Origin: Pullichristensenella excrementipullorum
GTDB taxonomy: Bacteria > Bacillota > Clostridia > Christensenellales > Aristaeellaceae
DNA length: 42,250 nucleotides
Assembly (NCBI GenBank): GCA_018713365.1
Contig: DVOU01000067.1
Location: 1-42,250, forward strand
Direction of reading: 5' to 3'
The position numbers and the translations under genes are program-made. Shown here one piece after another: positions 37,601-40,574 of the stretch. The notes beneath the pieces were generated by a model. It saw nothing but the letters and a program-made list of their open reading frames with translations. It was not told where the DNA came from and did no database searches. The number at the start of each line of letters is the position of its first letter. Within the stretch, counting starts at the first letter, position 1.

Positions 37601-38487
37601 GCGCCGCGCTTGAGAGCGAGGCCATGGTCGCTGCCTGGCGCGTCGAACTGCGCGTTGACGCTTCCATGCCCGCGTGGCTGGGCAGCGTGGATGTGCGCCT
37701 GCCCGTGGGCGATGCCTGGGAGGGCAAGCCGCTCCTCGTCCTCGCCTTCTTCACGAACGGCGATATGGGCCTCTACGGCGGCATCGTCGAGGATGGCATG
37801 CTCACCTTCGAGACCGAACGGCTCGGCGCGTTCATCGTGCTTGACCCGGCGCTCTACGAAGAGGTCTTCGCTCTCCTCCACGGCACGTTCAACTACGCCC
37901 TGCGCGAGCGCATCACCGTTTCCGATGAGGCGCTGCGCATCCTCGAAGCCGCCTACATGGCATGGCGCGAACAGCTCGCCGAGGCGCTGCGCGAAAGCGG
38001 AGAGGAACATGACCTTCCCGAGCAGTTTTATCTGCTTTGCGCCGACTTTGGCATCGAACTGACGCTCCCCAGCACGCCCGAGGCGGAGGAAGCCCTCGCG
38101 CACGGCCTGCGCTTGGAGGCCCAGCGCCCGCAGGAGGCGGAACAGCCCGTGGAACAGCCCGCGGATGAAGACCTCCTCCCCTGGGCGCTGCCCAAGCGGG
38201 TTGAGCTTGCGCTGACGCGCACGGACATCGTGGAAGGCGTGCCCGTGGTCGCGCAGGTACAGCTCGATGGTGAATGCGAACTGCTCCTGCGCCTCTGGCA
38301 GAATCCGTCCGCGCCCGACCCCGATGAGGAGAGCGACTACCCCTACCGCTACCAGAGCCACCCCGTGACGCTCAAAGTGACGCTGGCCAATGGAGATGTG
38401 CAGACGCTGACGCTGGAAACGGACGCGGAAGGCGTCCTCCGCCTCTCCCTGCCCTCCGTCCCCGTCGCCATGGAACTGGTGGACTGA
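13690..38487 (+). CDS. Giant secreted repetitive adhesin-like protein (8265 aa, LktA-family-like)
   Basis: One uninterrupted 24.8-kb frame, roughly 0.8 MDa. ATG 13690 follows GGGAGGAAG (13676-13684). Architecture by residue: signal peptide with a 19-residue basic n-region, h-region MSLFCLLLMTVLFASAVLA, cleavage near 38-40; Pro/Glu linker 41-130; 36 acidic hexapeptides 131-346; beta-rich segment with RTX-like turns ~590-805; ~55-residue Ala/Gly/Val repeats ~1085-5470, interrupted by a helical insert ~1889-2053 and an acidic linker ~3562-3685; globular aromatic-rich part ~5850-6430; beta-helix modules ~6430-7900 with helical inserts ~6915-7072 and ~7484-7647; unique C-terminal domain ~7898-8265. 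The repeats resemble LktA-type filamentous adhesins. Cysteine is almost absent: I saw one in the signal peptide and two near the C-terminus. No LPXTG tail, SLH repeats or terminal membrane helix is present. A surface fibre, adhesin or S-layer-like role is inference. Confidence 0.88.
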   Translation: MKKMSQISRHSRRWKTRKAMSLFCLLLMTVLFASAVLATAEESGSLPVPPAASAPSQPQSEPNISASTPQGDEGPKQPAPPSASESSGAPGSEPGPEEGAEKNSAPPTPAAPAEDGGIVPQGKDVPQQAPAEGEEPIEGEEPVEGEEPAEGEEPVEDEEPIEGEVPVEGEEPIDGEESIEGEEPVEGEEPVEDEEPAEGEVPVEGEEPIEGEEPVEGEESIEGEEPVEGEEPVEGEEPVEGEEPTEGEVPVEGEEPIEGEEPIEGEEPIEGEEPIEGEEPAEGEEPTEGEEPVEDEEPAEGEVPVEGEESIEGEELIEGEEPAEGEEPTEGEEPTEGEEPAESETPIIVDTPIVDEPPISDLSDLAAALPATGDPAELLSAGTLPEGAQVLAEGDEPVGQDDVVEAYAIPAGSAYIKEIGADITFTNDAENNAITNALESALTYIKSLYEDPESPQPVKEATIVVSDGIYQGGLDISSQGGGGGSILTDLISQILGLNKEQQSDIQINIVAEDAIAEDGSFTADGEGGAQLEGDININFEGIDVVLAGLYLSTRGMVNVEGADSVTYYGTTQDDVIDMTVRNVTDSVKVDTGKGDDRVDVRVEKRPNLEFAIELEEGWQTAFEGISSVASIEELPAGLKEVMTNLLSSIDNLVIDEALDAAPLKVDIDLGLGNDTLDFTLVDTTDLALGTPNIEAGTGEGATPITLTYGFDIDIGAADVNILGGDGNDRIGIAGARAFSLGQEVVQFLTDHIASLSADFQKTDFSLDGGLGDDVITVDTTAAFSTLGGITTSVKGDEGFDRLHITGKLNDEVDAAERITAQMDTDSVEFSIEALAEITFLGDIAGDVLALSFEKQFAIAAQGIDAFTDTLENKRTVVLEGEALTGEALPFTNYEFSGLTTKYASYEEREVLDPVTGLPVLGEDGLPLTEMVGVDPYEVLEYISELTIPDSGLLLTNVIYDAGDGEVTVDRVIAEGMNVLISGKHINVEGEIVGRNILLQAVGTDDVVIEGSLSVIDDDLAEEDDMSLEVGLYEAESDRRITIGADARIEASEAVDVLASLALSEGYLPIPELPGGITEGLELQPFVLKMGYASVDVLGQIIAGGSVRLGSELDILVNTTNGLASVVVPIAVGVAVGESTVTVGGDAVIRSGAGAQLDAYSDTSITADTVGGKPKFALSLAVGVLDTHVTVEGNAKIEAQGDIDLVANGAVTTGSSSVGKGPKALAIKPVSGVYIAGTFIQNDVSVQVLDQASLLALAGDLRVDSTSRVRASTVTVNIPANEDAEGKVSTKKVIGVVEKLLGVKTDIAGALRGLITGANGLDGFLDQAVQVVDKPEKQVKQFAGAFSLSYIDNDNAARVDTTGALYAEGDLMVLARGEAYAELRADASLYRTPPLDPVTGATVESAPQKAIGTAIGVTYFDNDNTAEIVRGVITAEDLRVDADMGFTGSGVTVKAGHIPSTANFGLGGAIAVHLASAVNEATVGKDGNYTIEGGSVAVESTGSGHYLTVGDASGKRARRSITVGGMIIPFEPANVVTANSTGVGAGIAVGLVGVDVTARIEDGVRFKGLPMTSALVNASYHGTEHIEAAAGAAGGTSVVPVLALGVGGVYTQAYLGSAADETLSLTGDLAVTAAGQVERTMQVDAAAVGAGVGVGGAFGIGVFNDSAAADLERAANAASVLVDAQSISRFDQKVIASAKGATPTTSPTGPKTLEELKKQQQQESQASGNTESQLDDALQNQSGAGGSNIGALNTEGEADRIADLNTQIASALAGSVGTNNVNSGAISALAQDRPRAQTQEGSIQVAAALALNILKNDSSARVGDAASISADGDVSITSLVDTDAVISANASATNSTTGVGVGVAINYVRIGNVAYLGAPSVRANALTVRADILEAEDKKSVEAIFADLMAYFADTEGVNMLIDALVEARGYASLEDMLANDPEFKEAFEALDSDDPAALEALIIELLAAQFSGETVDTSKAVFGALADSVVGSFTDMLTDPEFLLSLLLGGAQGKMDELFEKYGLTAEVAIQRVRDMVVTAMNIKFGNPSELDGVGNLISTTAISGAGAANVGVAGAAAITLLETDTKAAISDLNGRIDASGVVTIYAQGAQKVYTTATASADKNGMPDKNKDGAGNAQGKTVGVGASAAIADVQATSEALLGEERTLNAAALSVVSELRNDLDTISVAGSDPIARRDQIAQEVPALGEMPLQQNNTTTKDIAIDASVALSMIDNVVHAIVGSGAQLYLSGGDLIAPETDAEDLENVGLYLRAFQRGQTYSTASGFAVGDQAAVGAAVGVNLANSDVRAAFRGDGTVAGKAQIEAITSNEDEASGLATVVGADLDRYLSRIRDVFSTLSLGETPPMLNVTIMNKINGFAGPAMQTGANAIAGMPLLTMLMQKFNVMLPGNPTASGSAADAMGTVSENASGATGQPLDQSAEQGQKINIAAAAGATVTEHIATAEIGGSLTAQSVDVNAENRANYRTLGTGAAVTIATKNANNISVGVAVSVNGNEANATVDGEVTATGDAATAQDDGDVRVSSTITQNMDGKYRGLLGAQALSGSIGGSGGKVGFAGAVSILIGHARGLAQIAENAVVRGGDIAVTAQDKSKLAVRAGGLTASGASAGIGASFALIYAENELTARVGKGASVTADSLTVKAEKLPVDADDYAFPFGWDTLFTVDVEEDAHKGLINIKLDKSKNGIAGIDIAIGTDDLLKVIDTLNYLASVNYYAESIAGAITTGENTTAAVAGSVAMLFADSITQAAIEDGANIALRGGDASVTASSKTNARMIGGAIGATSGKVGAGVNIASVDDQDRVFARIGDGAVLTGAGDVSVLSSAERDQLAVTVAAGASGTGGAAIGGGVNVIVTGGDVQATVGENANITANGLFKVDASNIADLTLVSTSLAGSSGGAAVGGTVAVIVSGNNALASIGASARVNAADVLVEAVSEERLLDVLASLSGAAGSSPTVAGTIGVLVSESETRAEVGDGALLRATAGSVTINANGEVKQIVVLAAATGGTGAAAVGATVNVNVFEHKVLALIGENAELIAEAMEAGSNVVITASAGDETIIVTVAGAGTTGAAGIAGAIPVIVSDSEVRASIGVAAEIEAGDSVLVSADLITGLYDVAGGFAAGSTAGVGATVNTTVLENEVSATIADAARIIAHAIPASESGQAAGVPIPGRSERRRGVILRANADNRILLASMSGGAAGTAGVAGVVNTLVDKNTVRAAVGDRVTIISGFEEDGETESGDSAEVAVEADDESELYNIAGGIAAGGTAGVGASAVVMVYDKTLDASIGDGGIVRASGDVRAHAASDDDIILLALSFAGGGSAAVGVGASVLVFQSDVTAQLGGDIRSGADVTIEALGDNSLYNIATALAGGGAAAVTPVAVVTYYEGATRAVVGESAAITANGDFTMNADSKEFITSDAAGVAIGGGAGVSGTVDVIISKQQTHSSTGNGARIIANAITVGAQDAITTYAVAGTIAGSGTAAVGVTAVVSVLHASTLAAIGDNNFLQTSSGDIAIDADSLREINSYAATAGVSGVAGVAATVMVTVVGGKLTQDSADGLATGFDADSFLDDSFGLGHSAAQEYRKDDLGALLEGDGVYQGETEVGSEHSNDQGESVGGFDIESGYVSDEFSTVNKDSSDPGKDFEIDENASDDIAAASELGAQKPSYDPADSVMATIGAGATVVSAGDISVLAYDDLVADMITGTLSGGMAGVGVGIAVGVAYSNVVASVEDGASLSAAGDITISARTGSTATEDGDQARTSEIAKAFEGSDKGIDFTQRTIRAISISASGGIAGISAAVASVNVYSNAIAYLEGDVEQAENLTISAVSDYPNELAATLSVGGGAAAVGASVALVIFGGNTEASIVGDAQVDVAGAVKLDNQLVSNATTGAAAVGVGGVSVNGAVSLASTRTRMDTFIGQGVRLNAGSLSMVSDAAMNARAYLISGSVSSTAAIGLSAAVAILSPTVLTYIGATPEGFDAAQGASSAAVGKVAVENDILIKNDILDSNAIATVLSLSAGVNGSVNGNVLLIFNETSGVAGISRANVEAARIAIDANNTVKAESFLAAGTVGSVAVGISVSYVYLRADNRAIIDTEGVSVIADIVEVYAGRENAQNSAEASAKSVAGSAGAINVGVNAAIADNDARNIAAIFGNGTLVARDALTILANGKATAFAELTGLDIGGVSVAASVVVAVLRNEQRAELDGPNVQAGDVTVRSALNKDNRVTTSATMHTGGGALFNARANVAVAYGRSASTALFRPATLTATGNLDIASTGHADTEAKIDNQAGFSYISATAMIALSYAQGRFDAGVELPDSAEENRVGDISIGTDYTANANVDLVPSSGGIDKSFDINFYNVAVNVAIANAASTANAWLGGQGALAAGNVEIFANGEALAKAIVRKPNIDASIAAVAANVMLAEVSAVQTAMAQDVRLTAQSASVHSELNRGKTAVAEAYLGANGASMKASVVSARANTAIARADAANHALIDGATLALTGDFELFALGNTYALATVKGEDGSLDLAGIGVNVLEAYAEGDFQAVASGSVSARNINIYTTYDSYAEAISGQPGNGVSFSVVTVDTNIANAKNDATARAGIAPTTRGSITIPAGDFTATGDITIAATATARALADIQGVNIDIEGVSVAVNSATSDVSGTHEAVIEGGNVRGARLQVISRFNENANENNASSRATVGSNSGADIALVSGNGNLAEAKITVTAGAIVSGATFNIAGAVEVLNNATSIARASINQPSSFSLVNVSVMEVIADAAGTFSALFRAGEGGSSVGDVTVRNAYTIYSHAETGAAGGLSGSILEGAGNTAKATTSVSGSAGFGSDGTLRVQGDVLAEVQAIGDAIATVSSHRLSLSGVRVAVNEVRADFNARQSASAVGTGTADVSGSVTIRSLLNEPESGSEPTHGAQAAVRGPAGSLNLLKGDTNNAYANATSQNDALIESLTLTAQAVTLLAKTHNFANAQAINGNTLSLATFGNLYAESHASDSASAIIRGANITTTSGDVDVDSSVNATSTSIAEAAGTTTAISGSNTNAKAYIGWSNDRQASRVSIEGGSVIVAAGNVELYAYNTGYAESIIRKGTTTSLGEIDKSTLPTESYYDTYAGITDESDVTAANISVKAEDYTRAKSDAWDQSIAVTVSVATTHGENTIHSDTNATINARLFATDDVSILADSNAWMYARTYSSQRGGFVADGDMHAYNTLKRNVAVDILSGADIEADFGEVLIRADAGSRDTIYTEARVDNTSFVAIGKADAHTDVSTSTTVKVERGANLENRFGYIRIYTNASVKDVHAYSHVYNAGLGNEPDAKSLGNLALTSQIDIGQAGAGTANLLAKFIDIRSYFGDISFHMESYARGRGLGVNVDTTSQTDAKFTNAVNVANATLRAYDDVIILADGRPNYSAENIFNDSYSFAQGIGEATAWIRGTVSSASNVNIGDGTDIYGAYVNIDAEAFSGGVRNYPHTKITGIAGGYRRDYGAIQNSRSMTVSSGVRFHIGDAAAGIAIDISERGVRHAGLPEEDGRLIRAVNGEYIIAAIANAIPGTLDLGEHTIGGYTVFNQRFIPEVRITNRTDARVTLEGIAVENTNFVQPSVRGGVNYTVRDSLDQTPEVLVETSGTGDVHVSGIISNRRGLVRFAWTGEEGGKLTSMDDLTLVSAAGALIAPVWAHELEIINASGIGVDADDRFSAFLFVHDGEEGTVNAQTTGASYMRITPVLFEEVQTLPDPGDTSAFTPNARVETVLAEGDNDLELSPGIRLYQLSGSQTVAIPLPGTLQYVSGVLKGLTGNAVIDAEALERYQDGYVIAEDAYVYRLPNGTTLYVDAQTGEILRLIETVNDSEVITDLGDYEFIADANGKITSVVLGEGVTLDLTTGKMKLEEGVSYETLLSVIDSRWIMDNIGKDDGQFMFVYEVPTGNFVEVVKDDGTIEMAAEYKTIESTLTKWRSEGTVTYYFLKNGSPNAEDFMDGVVTYLVANDTSTNTMSVYVIGGDDYLEEQAGHSEDSYNYYTDGDGNTVTVDEDMADNWEKEDYILENLLGSLVLHDDPKVLDITYVSVENFLGIQGFTGYYNVTDQSWYYASQSALTLPWHYEKIPFVQLGNGVYYLEEGTTFTREDMLSPALGGTYTLGESVFMAWDVEHTTKYDDNDYYSKGAITVDSDGQRWLYYFQTDELLLDVYDVNVYYTTLRDGSVSIAPAMADEGDEKLGYYEVNLYETASEDDSEPSGHYADIYGAIENVPIKLQQMPANDYVSGNGYRINDYLYIHKDTGNVLMLVPDEKDNIIFSAVFDGSTYESNYMILEHADALLSALTQTPSDEQPVITLKSGVQVQLERLTDDIATDAQGRFWYLNGADWVEATVTTADGVTSVSYNDTTYLTIETANDVLYYTLVLDGLRVGSDGSVEVVGASNQTQKIVETKGTQYPLGVITGENVTITMTDGEGSLLDGREPGETRPNIEADGNVTFVSSSSGSIGTEEDPLDIVAGGEVIFENLVGGGQLETDTFIHAEEGDIVIQPGTVVVDVLLEVTAEAGSIALTDVTVISEDDGDQNDGVLRLDAAKDIIQLDPVGGEGALSGIKLVGDAISKAYTDIDAGGSITLDQILSENGEADIDAAGTIDIPLVDTERDSLTDFNSSEGDIHTNAIEADGSEVIYNAAGSITATDVTAENGADISLSAGTDIETETILADASGVTYDAGGSITATDATAENGADITLTAAADVSTETILADASDVTYDADGGITTDRIDADNGSAIDFDAGAAITVPELDLNDSTLDFLAGEDVTIDILEGANAETILRSENGNIFGEDAQSYIRLTGDSELTLSAGADIGKEDSRLIVDVPETLTVRIEQADNIHLDGVLLEGGAFEGERPIPDIRDGRGESGETLSGDFLADGGSETFQLLINTQGAEALTAWITGGMAREQWQALISAAALSGQIAQGGIAPATLEALLADGETLTVEDIRQMLLDEEHEALGQLLAQVLPATQVDPDTQIETPVVSDELAAAWLESAIAAGQVEGLADALSSLMTQEEILAILEQAWEQAGYEDVSTPEPEDPDARALNISIGASHGETHMWNEGDINITQDEGDFTAADVHSERGDISIRTENGDILGAQSDTPNLYGENIELSASGSIGSDERALTIEQQADRPALVGNIASPAQDADGNYDITLVERPVTETVLEPVLDDNGQPVLDADGQPMMAEVVKPVLDENGDPVTEWVAEVEIVYDWLRVDYPGEATRLDASAGEDISIRETTGDLGVGNVSAGGDVSLSAPGSILDTREDGETQGNLVSGGDATLTSDEGTIGTNEEYLDIDVDGTTTARAEGDINIADRADLDLVADTAEGQVNADAAGGLDLRNSDPETDLIIGPITAGGDAQITATGSLVAGDPLGHEAQVSAGSIGLTAQGGDVGTAETPILVDTDAENGGTLSVEASGDGYVAELTGDVILDTVTTGGDMTLTVPGDVTDVDDAQKVVEAVEAAKDAEEARAEADSMQAQADILDHYASDEGRLQLDLNKQAAEEALEAAQEELARAEEALEDLQDQLEQLENDPKATQEQLDALAGQIEGQQEKVDDLTKTVAERQEALDEINDLIDIAKGNADEAQKEADRLAALADALEKVAQDALEAAQGGDTITTGGDLTIDAGGAIGAEDNALGMDVTGSVDLTVGDPATDGVDIESTGDVNLGPIEGEHVSIDALGDIQAAGDEDGRDIVTGELNISTTGGDVGSEDRPIRVSVDELTAMGEEVYIENDKDLTIDSVIGDKVDLEVGGDVLPGDNDEKPNIVADDLTIDADGDIGSKDDPLHTDVDHIDAEGEDIYLDNDSGELDIGHIKGDHVEIETDGSVTGGPVEADDLVINAGGDVGAADNPLDIIVPGDVDINSQYGWTYWQNGYRAPRDEGESPYIERTLTDRITQVSLHGLRIHRDAWLVVTDLTELLEASRAEALAALDEQLRAALESEAMVAAWRVELRVDASMPAWLGSVDVRLPVGDAWEGKPLLVLAFFTNGDMGLYGGIVEDGMLTFETERLGAFIVLDPALYEEVFALLHGTFNYALRERITVSDEALRILEAAYMAWREQLAEALRESGEEHDLPEQFYLLCADFGIELTLPSTPEAEEALAHGLRLEAQRPQEAEQPVEQPADEDLLPWALPKRVELALTRTDIVEGVPVVAQVQLDGECELLLRLWQNPSAPDPDEESDYPYRYQSHPVTLKVTLANGDVQTLTLETDAEGVLRLSLPSVPVAMELVD
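14080..14727 (+). repeat. 36 tandem 18-bp units encoding acidic hexapeptides
   Basis: Residues 131-346 of the giant protein are 36 consecutive copies of [V/I/A/T]-E-G-E-E-P with few variants (VEDEEP, xEGEVP, xEGEES). A higher-order order is visible: VEDEEP-xEGEVP-VEGEEx recurs at units 5-7, 11-13 and 28-30. About three of every six residues are acidic and every sixth is usually proline, predicting an extended, highly charged stalk. DNA identity between units suggests slippage-prone copy number. Confidence 0.95.
15457..16101 (+). repeat. Scattered RTX-like GxGxD turns in the giant protein
   Basis: Five segments resemble the calcium-binding RTX nonapeptide (GGxGxDxUx): DTGKGDDRVDV (590-600), DLGLGNDTLDF (668-678), GGDGNDRIGI (723-732), DGGLGDDVITVD (767-778) and KGDEGFDRLHI (794-804). 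They are spaced 27-78 residues apart rather than tandem, as if each sits at a turn of a large beta-solenoid. Confidence 0.55.
19354..19850 (+). other. Helical insertion in the repeat array (giant protein)
   Basis: Residues ~1889-2053 break the beta-repeat pattern with charged, leucine-rich helical sequence (SVEAIFADLMAYFADTEG, EFLLSLLLGGAQGKMDELFE). It lies between two repeat units and would bulge from the fibre as a helical domain. I recognise no family. Confidence 0.6.
24373..24745 (+). other. Acidic disordered linker in the giant protein
   Basis: Residues ~3562-3685 lose the Ala/Gly/Val repeat and become Asp/Glu/Ser/Gly-rich (GFDADSFLDDSFGLGHSAAQ, SDEFSTVNKDSSDPGKDFEI). It separates two repeat blocks and looks like a flexible hinge. 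Confidence 0.6.
31240..32990 (+). other. Aromatic-rich globular segment of the giant protein
   Basis: Residues ~5850-6430 are rich in Tyr, Trp and Phe (QSWYYASQSALTLPWHYEK, RWLYYFQTDELLLDVYDVNV) and contain 'LPNGTTLYVDAQTGEI'-type strands just before. Codon choice includes AGA and TTG (for example 32084-32086 and 32230-32235), which are rare in the surrounding repeats. It may be a folded binding domain. Confidence 0.55.
33709..33954 (+). repeat. Two near-identical 123-bp tandem units
   Basis: Units at 33709-33831 and 33832-33954 encode 41 residues each (beginning GSITATDVTAENGADI and GSITATDATAENGADI). A third, diverged copy begins at 33955. High DNA identity implies recent duplication inside the giant gene. 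Confidence 0.85.
34434..34905 (+). other. Second helical insertion of the giant protein
   Basis: Residues ~6915-7072 are alpha-helical and leucine/glutamine-rich (EQWQALISAAALSGQIAQ, SLMTQEEILAILEQAWEQAG), ending in a Pro/Glu linker (STPEPEDPD) before the beta modules resume. Confidence 0.6.
36139..36632 (+). other. Coiled coil in the giant protein
   Basis: Residues ~7484-7647 show continuous Ala/Leu/Glu/Gln heptads (EALEAAQEELARAEEALEDL, QLEQLENDPKATQEQLDALA), with a short break at NDPKAT that suggests an antiparallel hairpin. It interrupts the beta-helix modules and could mediate dimerisation or project from the fibre. Confidence 0.8.
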
Positions 38488-38507
38488 CAGACCAAAAAAA
38501 CGACCAG

Positions 38508-38532
38508 GCCCCGCGCGCAAGCACGGGGCTTT
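38508..38532 (+). terminator. Intrinsic terminator of the giant gene
   Basis: GCCCCG (38508-38513) pairs with CGGGGC (38524-38529) around a 10-nt loop, then TTT. An A7 tract lies just upstream. The U-tract is short, so termination may be incomplete. Confidence 0.65.
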
Positions 38533-38580
38533 CCATATGCCGGAGTTTTCAGAAATCAGAGGGCCACGAGGACAAAACAG

Positions 38581-38740
38581 CCCGCCGGACGGGAAACGGT
38601 ATAACCTGTCGGACGGGAAACGGTATAACCTGTCGGACGGGAAACGGTACAGCCTGTCGGACGGGGAACGGTACAGTCTGTCTGATGGGGGAATGATACA
38701 GCCTGTCTGATGGGGGACGTTAAAGTCTGTCGGATATGGA
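38581..38740. repeat. 24-bp tandem repeat, about 6.5 copies
   Basis: Units of 24 bp begin at 38581, 38605, 38629, 38653, 38677 and 38702, with a partial copy from 38726. The first three share GGACGGGAAACGGTA exactly; later copies diverge (ctgatggggg). There are no spacers, so it is not CRISPR. It lies between the giant gene's terminator and the 3' end of the MATE gene and may be a variable-number repeat or a multi-site protein-binding array. Confidence 0.9.
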
Positions 38741-38939
38741 CGGTGCCTTCTCCCTGCGCCGCCCGCCTCATCAACACGGATGGCTCTGCGAAGACTGCTT
38801 GTTCCCTTGCAGGTCAACGGGGCAGGGGAGAACGTGTTTTCGCACCGGCACGTCCGGGAAGGCCCAAAGCGGCGTCCCGCGAAAAAGCGCCGGCAGAGAC
38901 AAGCCGTTTCAAAAACCTGCTCGCCACGCCTTGCCAGCC

Positions 38940-40322
38940 TTACGCGCCCACCATGGCGCGGCGCGCGAGCAGTTTTTTCATCACCAGCGCGTGGATGACC
39001 ACAGAGGTCAGCGGCCCGATGACGTCCGAGATCGGCTCGGCATAGAACGCGGCCTCCGCGCCGCCGATGGCGGGCAGTATGAACAGCGTGGCAAAGTACA
39101 CCGCCTTGCGCCAGAACGACAGCGGCCAGGCATAGCGCACCTGCCCGATGGCGGTAAAGCCATCGACGATCTCATATTGCAGCCCCAGCGGGACGAGTGC
39201 CAGCGTACACACGCGGATGGCCCAGGCGGCCTTTTTTGCCACCTGCGCGTCGGTGGTGAACAGCCGCACGAACAGCGGCCCCGCCAGCCAGGCCACGCAG
39301 AACATGATGGCCGTGAACGCCAGGCACCAGGCAAAGATGCGCCTCTGCGCGCTGCGCACGCGTTCTACCTGCCGCGCGCCGTAGTTGAAGCTGAGGATGG
39401 GCTGCGTGCCGCCGCTGATGCCGCTCAGCGGCATGGTCACCACCAGCATGAAACTCTGCACGATGGTGGCCACGGTGATGAGCAGGTCGCCCTCGCCCGC
39501 GCCGCCATAGCGCTGCAGGATGGCGTTCATGGCGATGATCATCGCGTTGTCCACGGCGATGATGGAAAACGGCGTGAAGCCCAGCAGCAATATGCGGCGG
39601 ATGATGGCAAGCTCCAAGCGCGGCTTCTCGATGCGGATCGGCGCGCCGCGCCCCAGCAAAAAGCGCAGCGCGTAGCCGCAGCTGAACGCCTGCGAGATCA
39701 CCGTGGCAATGGCCGCGCCGCGCACGCCCATGTCCAGCGCGAAAATGAACACCGGGTCCAGCACGATGTTCATCACCGCGCCCAGCAGCACGGAAAACAT
39801 CGCCTTGCGCGCAAAGCCCTGCGCGGTGACGAAGGAGTTCATGCCCGTGGCCAGCAGGGCAAACACCGTGCCCGTCATGTACCAGAGAAAGTATTCGTCC
39901 GCGTAGGGCAGCGTGTCTTCGCTGGCGCCGAAGAACATCAGCATCGGCCGCCTGAGCGGGATGACCGCCGCCATCAGCGCCACGGCGAAAACGCTCAGCA
40001 TCACAAAGCAGTTGGAAAGGATTTTGCGCGCCCCTTCCTCGTCGCCCTCGCCCATGCGGATGCTCATCAGCGGCGCGCCGCCCAGGCCGACCAGCGAAGC
40101 CACGGAGCCGATCATCGTCACCACCGGCCCGCACACGCCCACGCCCGCCAGCGCCACTTCGCCGATCTCGGGAATGTGGCCGATGTACATGCGGTCCACG
40201 ATGCTGTAAAGCACGCTGACGAATTGCGCCAGCATGCCCGGCAGGGCGATGCGGCGCACGAGCAGGCGAATATCGTCCCGCCGGAGGTCGTTCTCCATGC
40301 GTTTGCGTTGCATTTCTTCCAT
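38940..40322 (-). CDS. MATE-family multidrug/metabolite efflux transporter
   Basis: A 460-residue, typical-length transporter with about twelve membrane segments in two MatE halves. It exports cationic drugs or metabolites in exchange for Na+ or H+. Family hallmarks are LALPGMLAQ-like N-terminus (RRIALPGMLAQFVSVLYSIV), VDRMYIGHI in helix 1-2, VISQAFSCGYALRF at the end of the first half, and FNYGARQVERVRSAQRR opening the second half. The start at ATG 40322 follows AGGGAGAGGG; two further in-frame ATGs lie close downstream. A promoter lies upstream on the minus strand. It is convergent with the giant gene. The substrate is not predictable from sequence. Confidence 0.93.
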   Translation of the reverse strand: MEEMQRKRMENDLRRDDIRLLVRRIALPGMLAQFVSVLYSIVDRMYIGHIPEIGEVALAGVGVCGPVVTMIGSVASLVGLGGAPLMSIRMGEGDEEGARKILSNCFVMLSVFAVALMAAVIPLRRPMLMFFGASEDTLPYADEYFLWYMTGTVFALLATGMNSFVTAQGFARKAMFSVLLGAVMNIVLDPVFIFALDMGVRGAAIATVISQAFSCGYALRFLLGRGAPIRIEKPRLELAIIRRILLLGFTPFSIIAVDNAMIIAMNAILQRYGGAGEGDLLITVATIVQSFMLVVTMPLSGISGGTQPILSFNYGARQVERVRSAQRRIFAWCLAFTAIMFCVAWLAGPLFVRLFTTDAQVAKKAAWAIRVCTLALVPLGLQYEIVDGFTAIGQVRYAWPLSFWRKAVYFATLFILPAIGGAEAAFYAEPISDVIGPLTSVVIHALVMKKLLARRAMVGA

Positions 40323-40372
40323 GGCCCTCTCCCTGCGCCCCGCCTGGCGGGCGCATCCTTTGTCCGACGGCT

Positions 40373-40402
40373 ATCATAGCACCGGGAGGCGGGCAAAGTC
40401 AA
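40373..40402 (-). promoter_or_regulatory. Promoter of the MATE gene
   Basis: On the minus strand, TTGACT (40402-40397), an 18-bp spacer and TATGAT (40378-40373), about 50 bp upstream of ATG 40322. Confidence 0.6.
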
Positions 40403-40457
40403 CGAAGTTTCTGGCAAGCGCACGTTACAGTCACGGCACGGCAGCCTTGCCGTCCAC

Positions 40458-40494
40458 AAAAACGCGGAAGGGACGGTGCAAAGCCCCCTCCGCG
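40458..40494 (-). terminator. Intrinsic terminator of the AraC-type gene
   Basis: On the minus strand the arms 40494-40485 and 40472-40463 pair as CGCGGA/TCCGCG plus GGG/CCC with one mismatch, followed directly by TTTTT (40462-40458). Confidence 0.75.
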
Positions 40495-40574
40495 CCTATG
40501 CGGCAAAACCGTTCAGTGAAACACCAGCGCCCGCCCCGCGCCACTCCGGGCAGGACCCGACTGCGACCGATGGT

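Larger units (their letters stand above)
38488..38939. other. Intergenic region after the giant gene
   Basis: It holds the terminator of the giant gene (38508-38532) and a 24-bp tandem repeat array (38581-38740). I see no gene or clear promoter. The remaining ~200 bases up to the MATE gene contain nothing I can name. Confidence 0.6.

Noticed and set aside
38581..38740. CRISPR array
   Set aside because: The 24-bp units are directly adjacent with no spacers and no cas genes are nearby.
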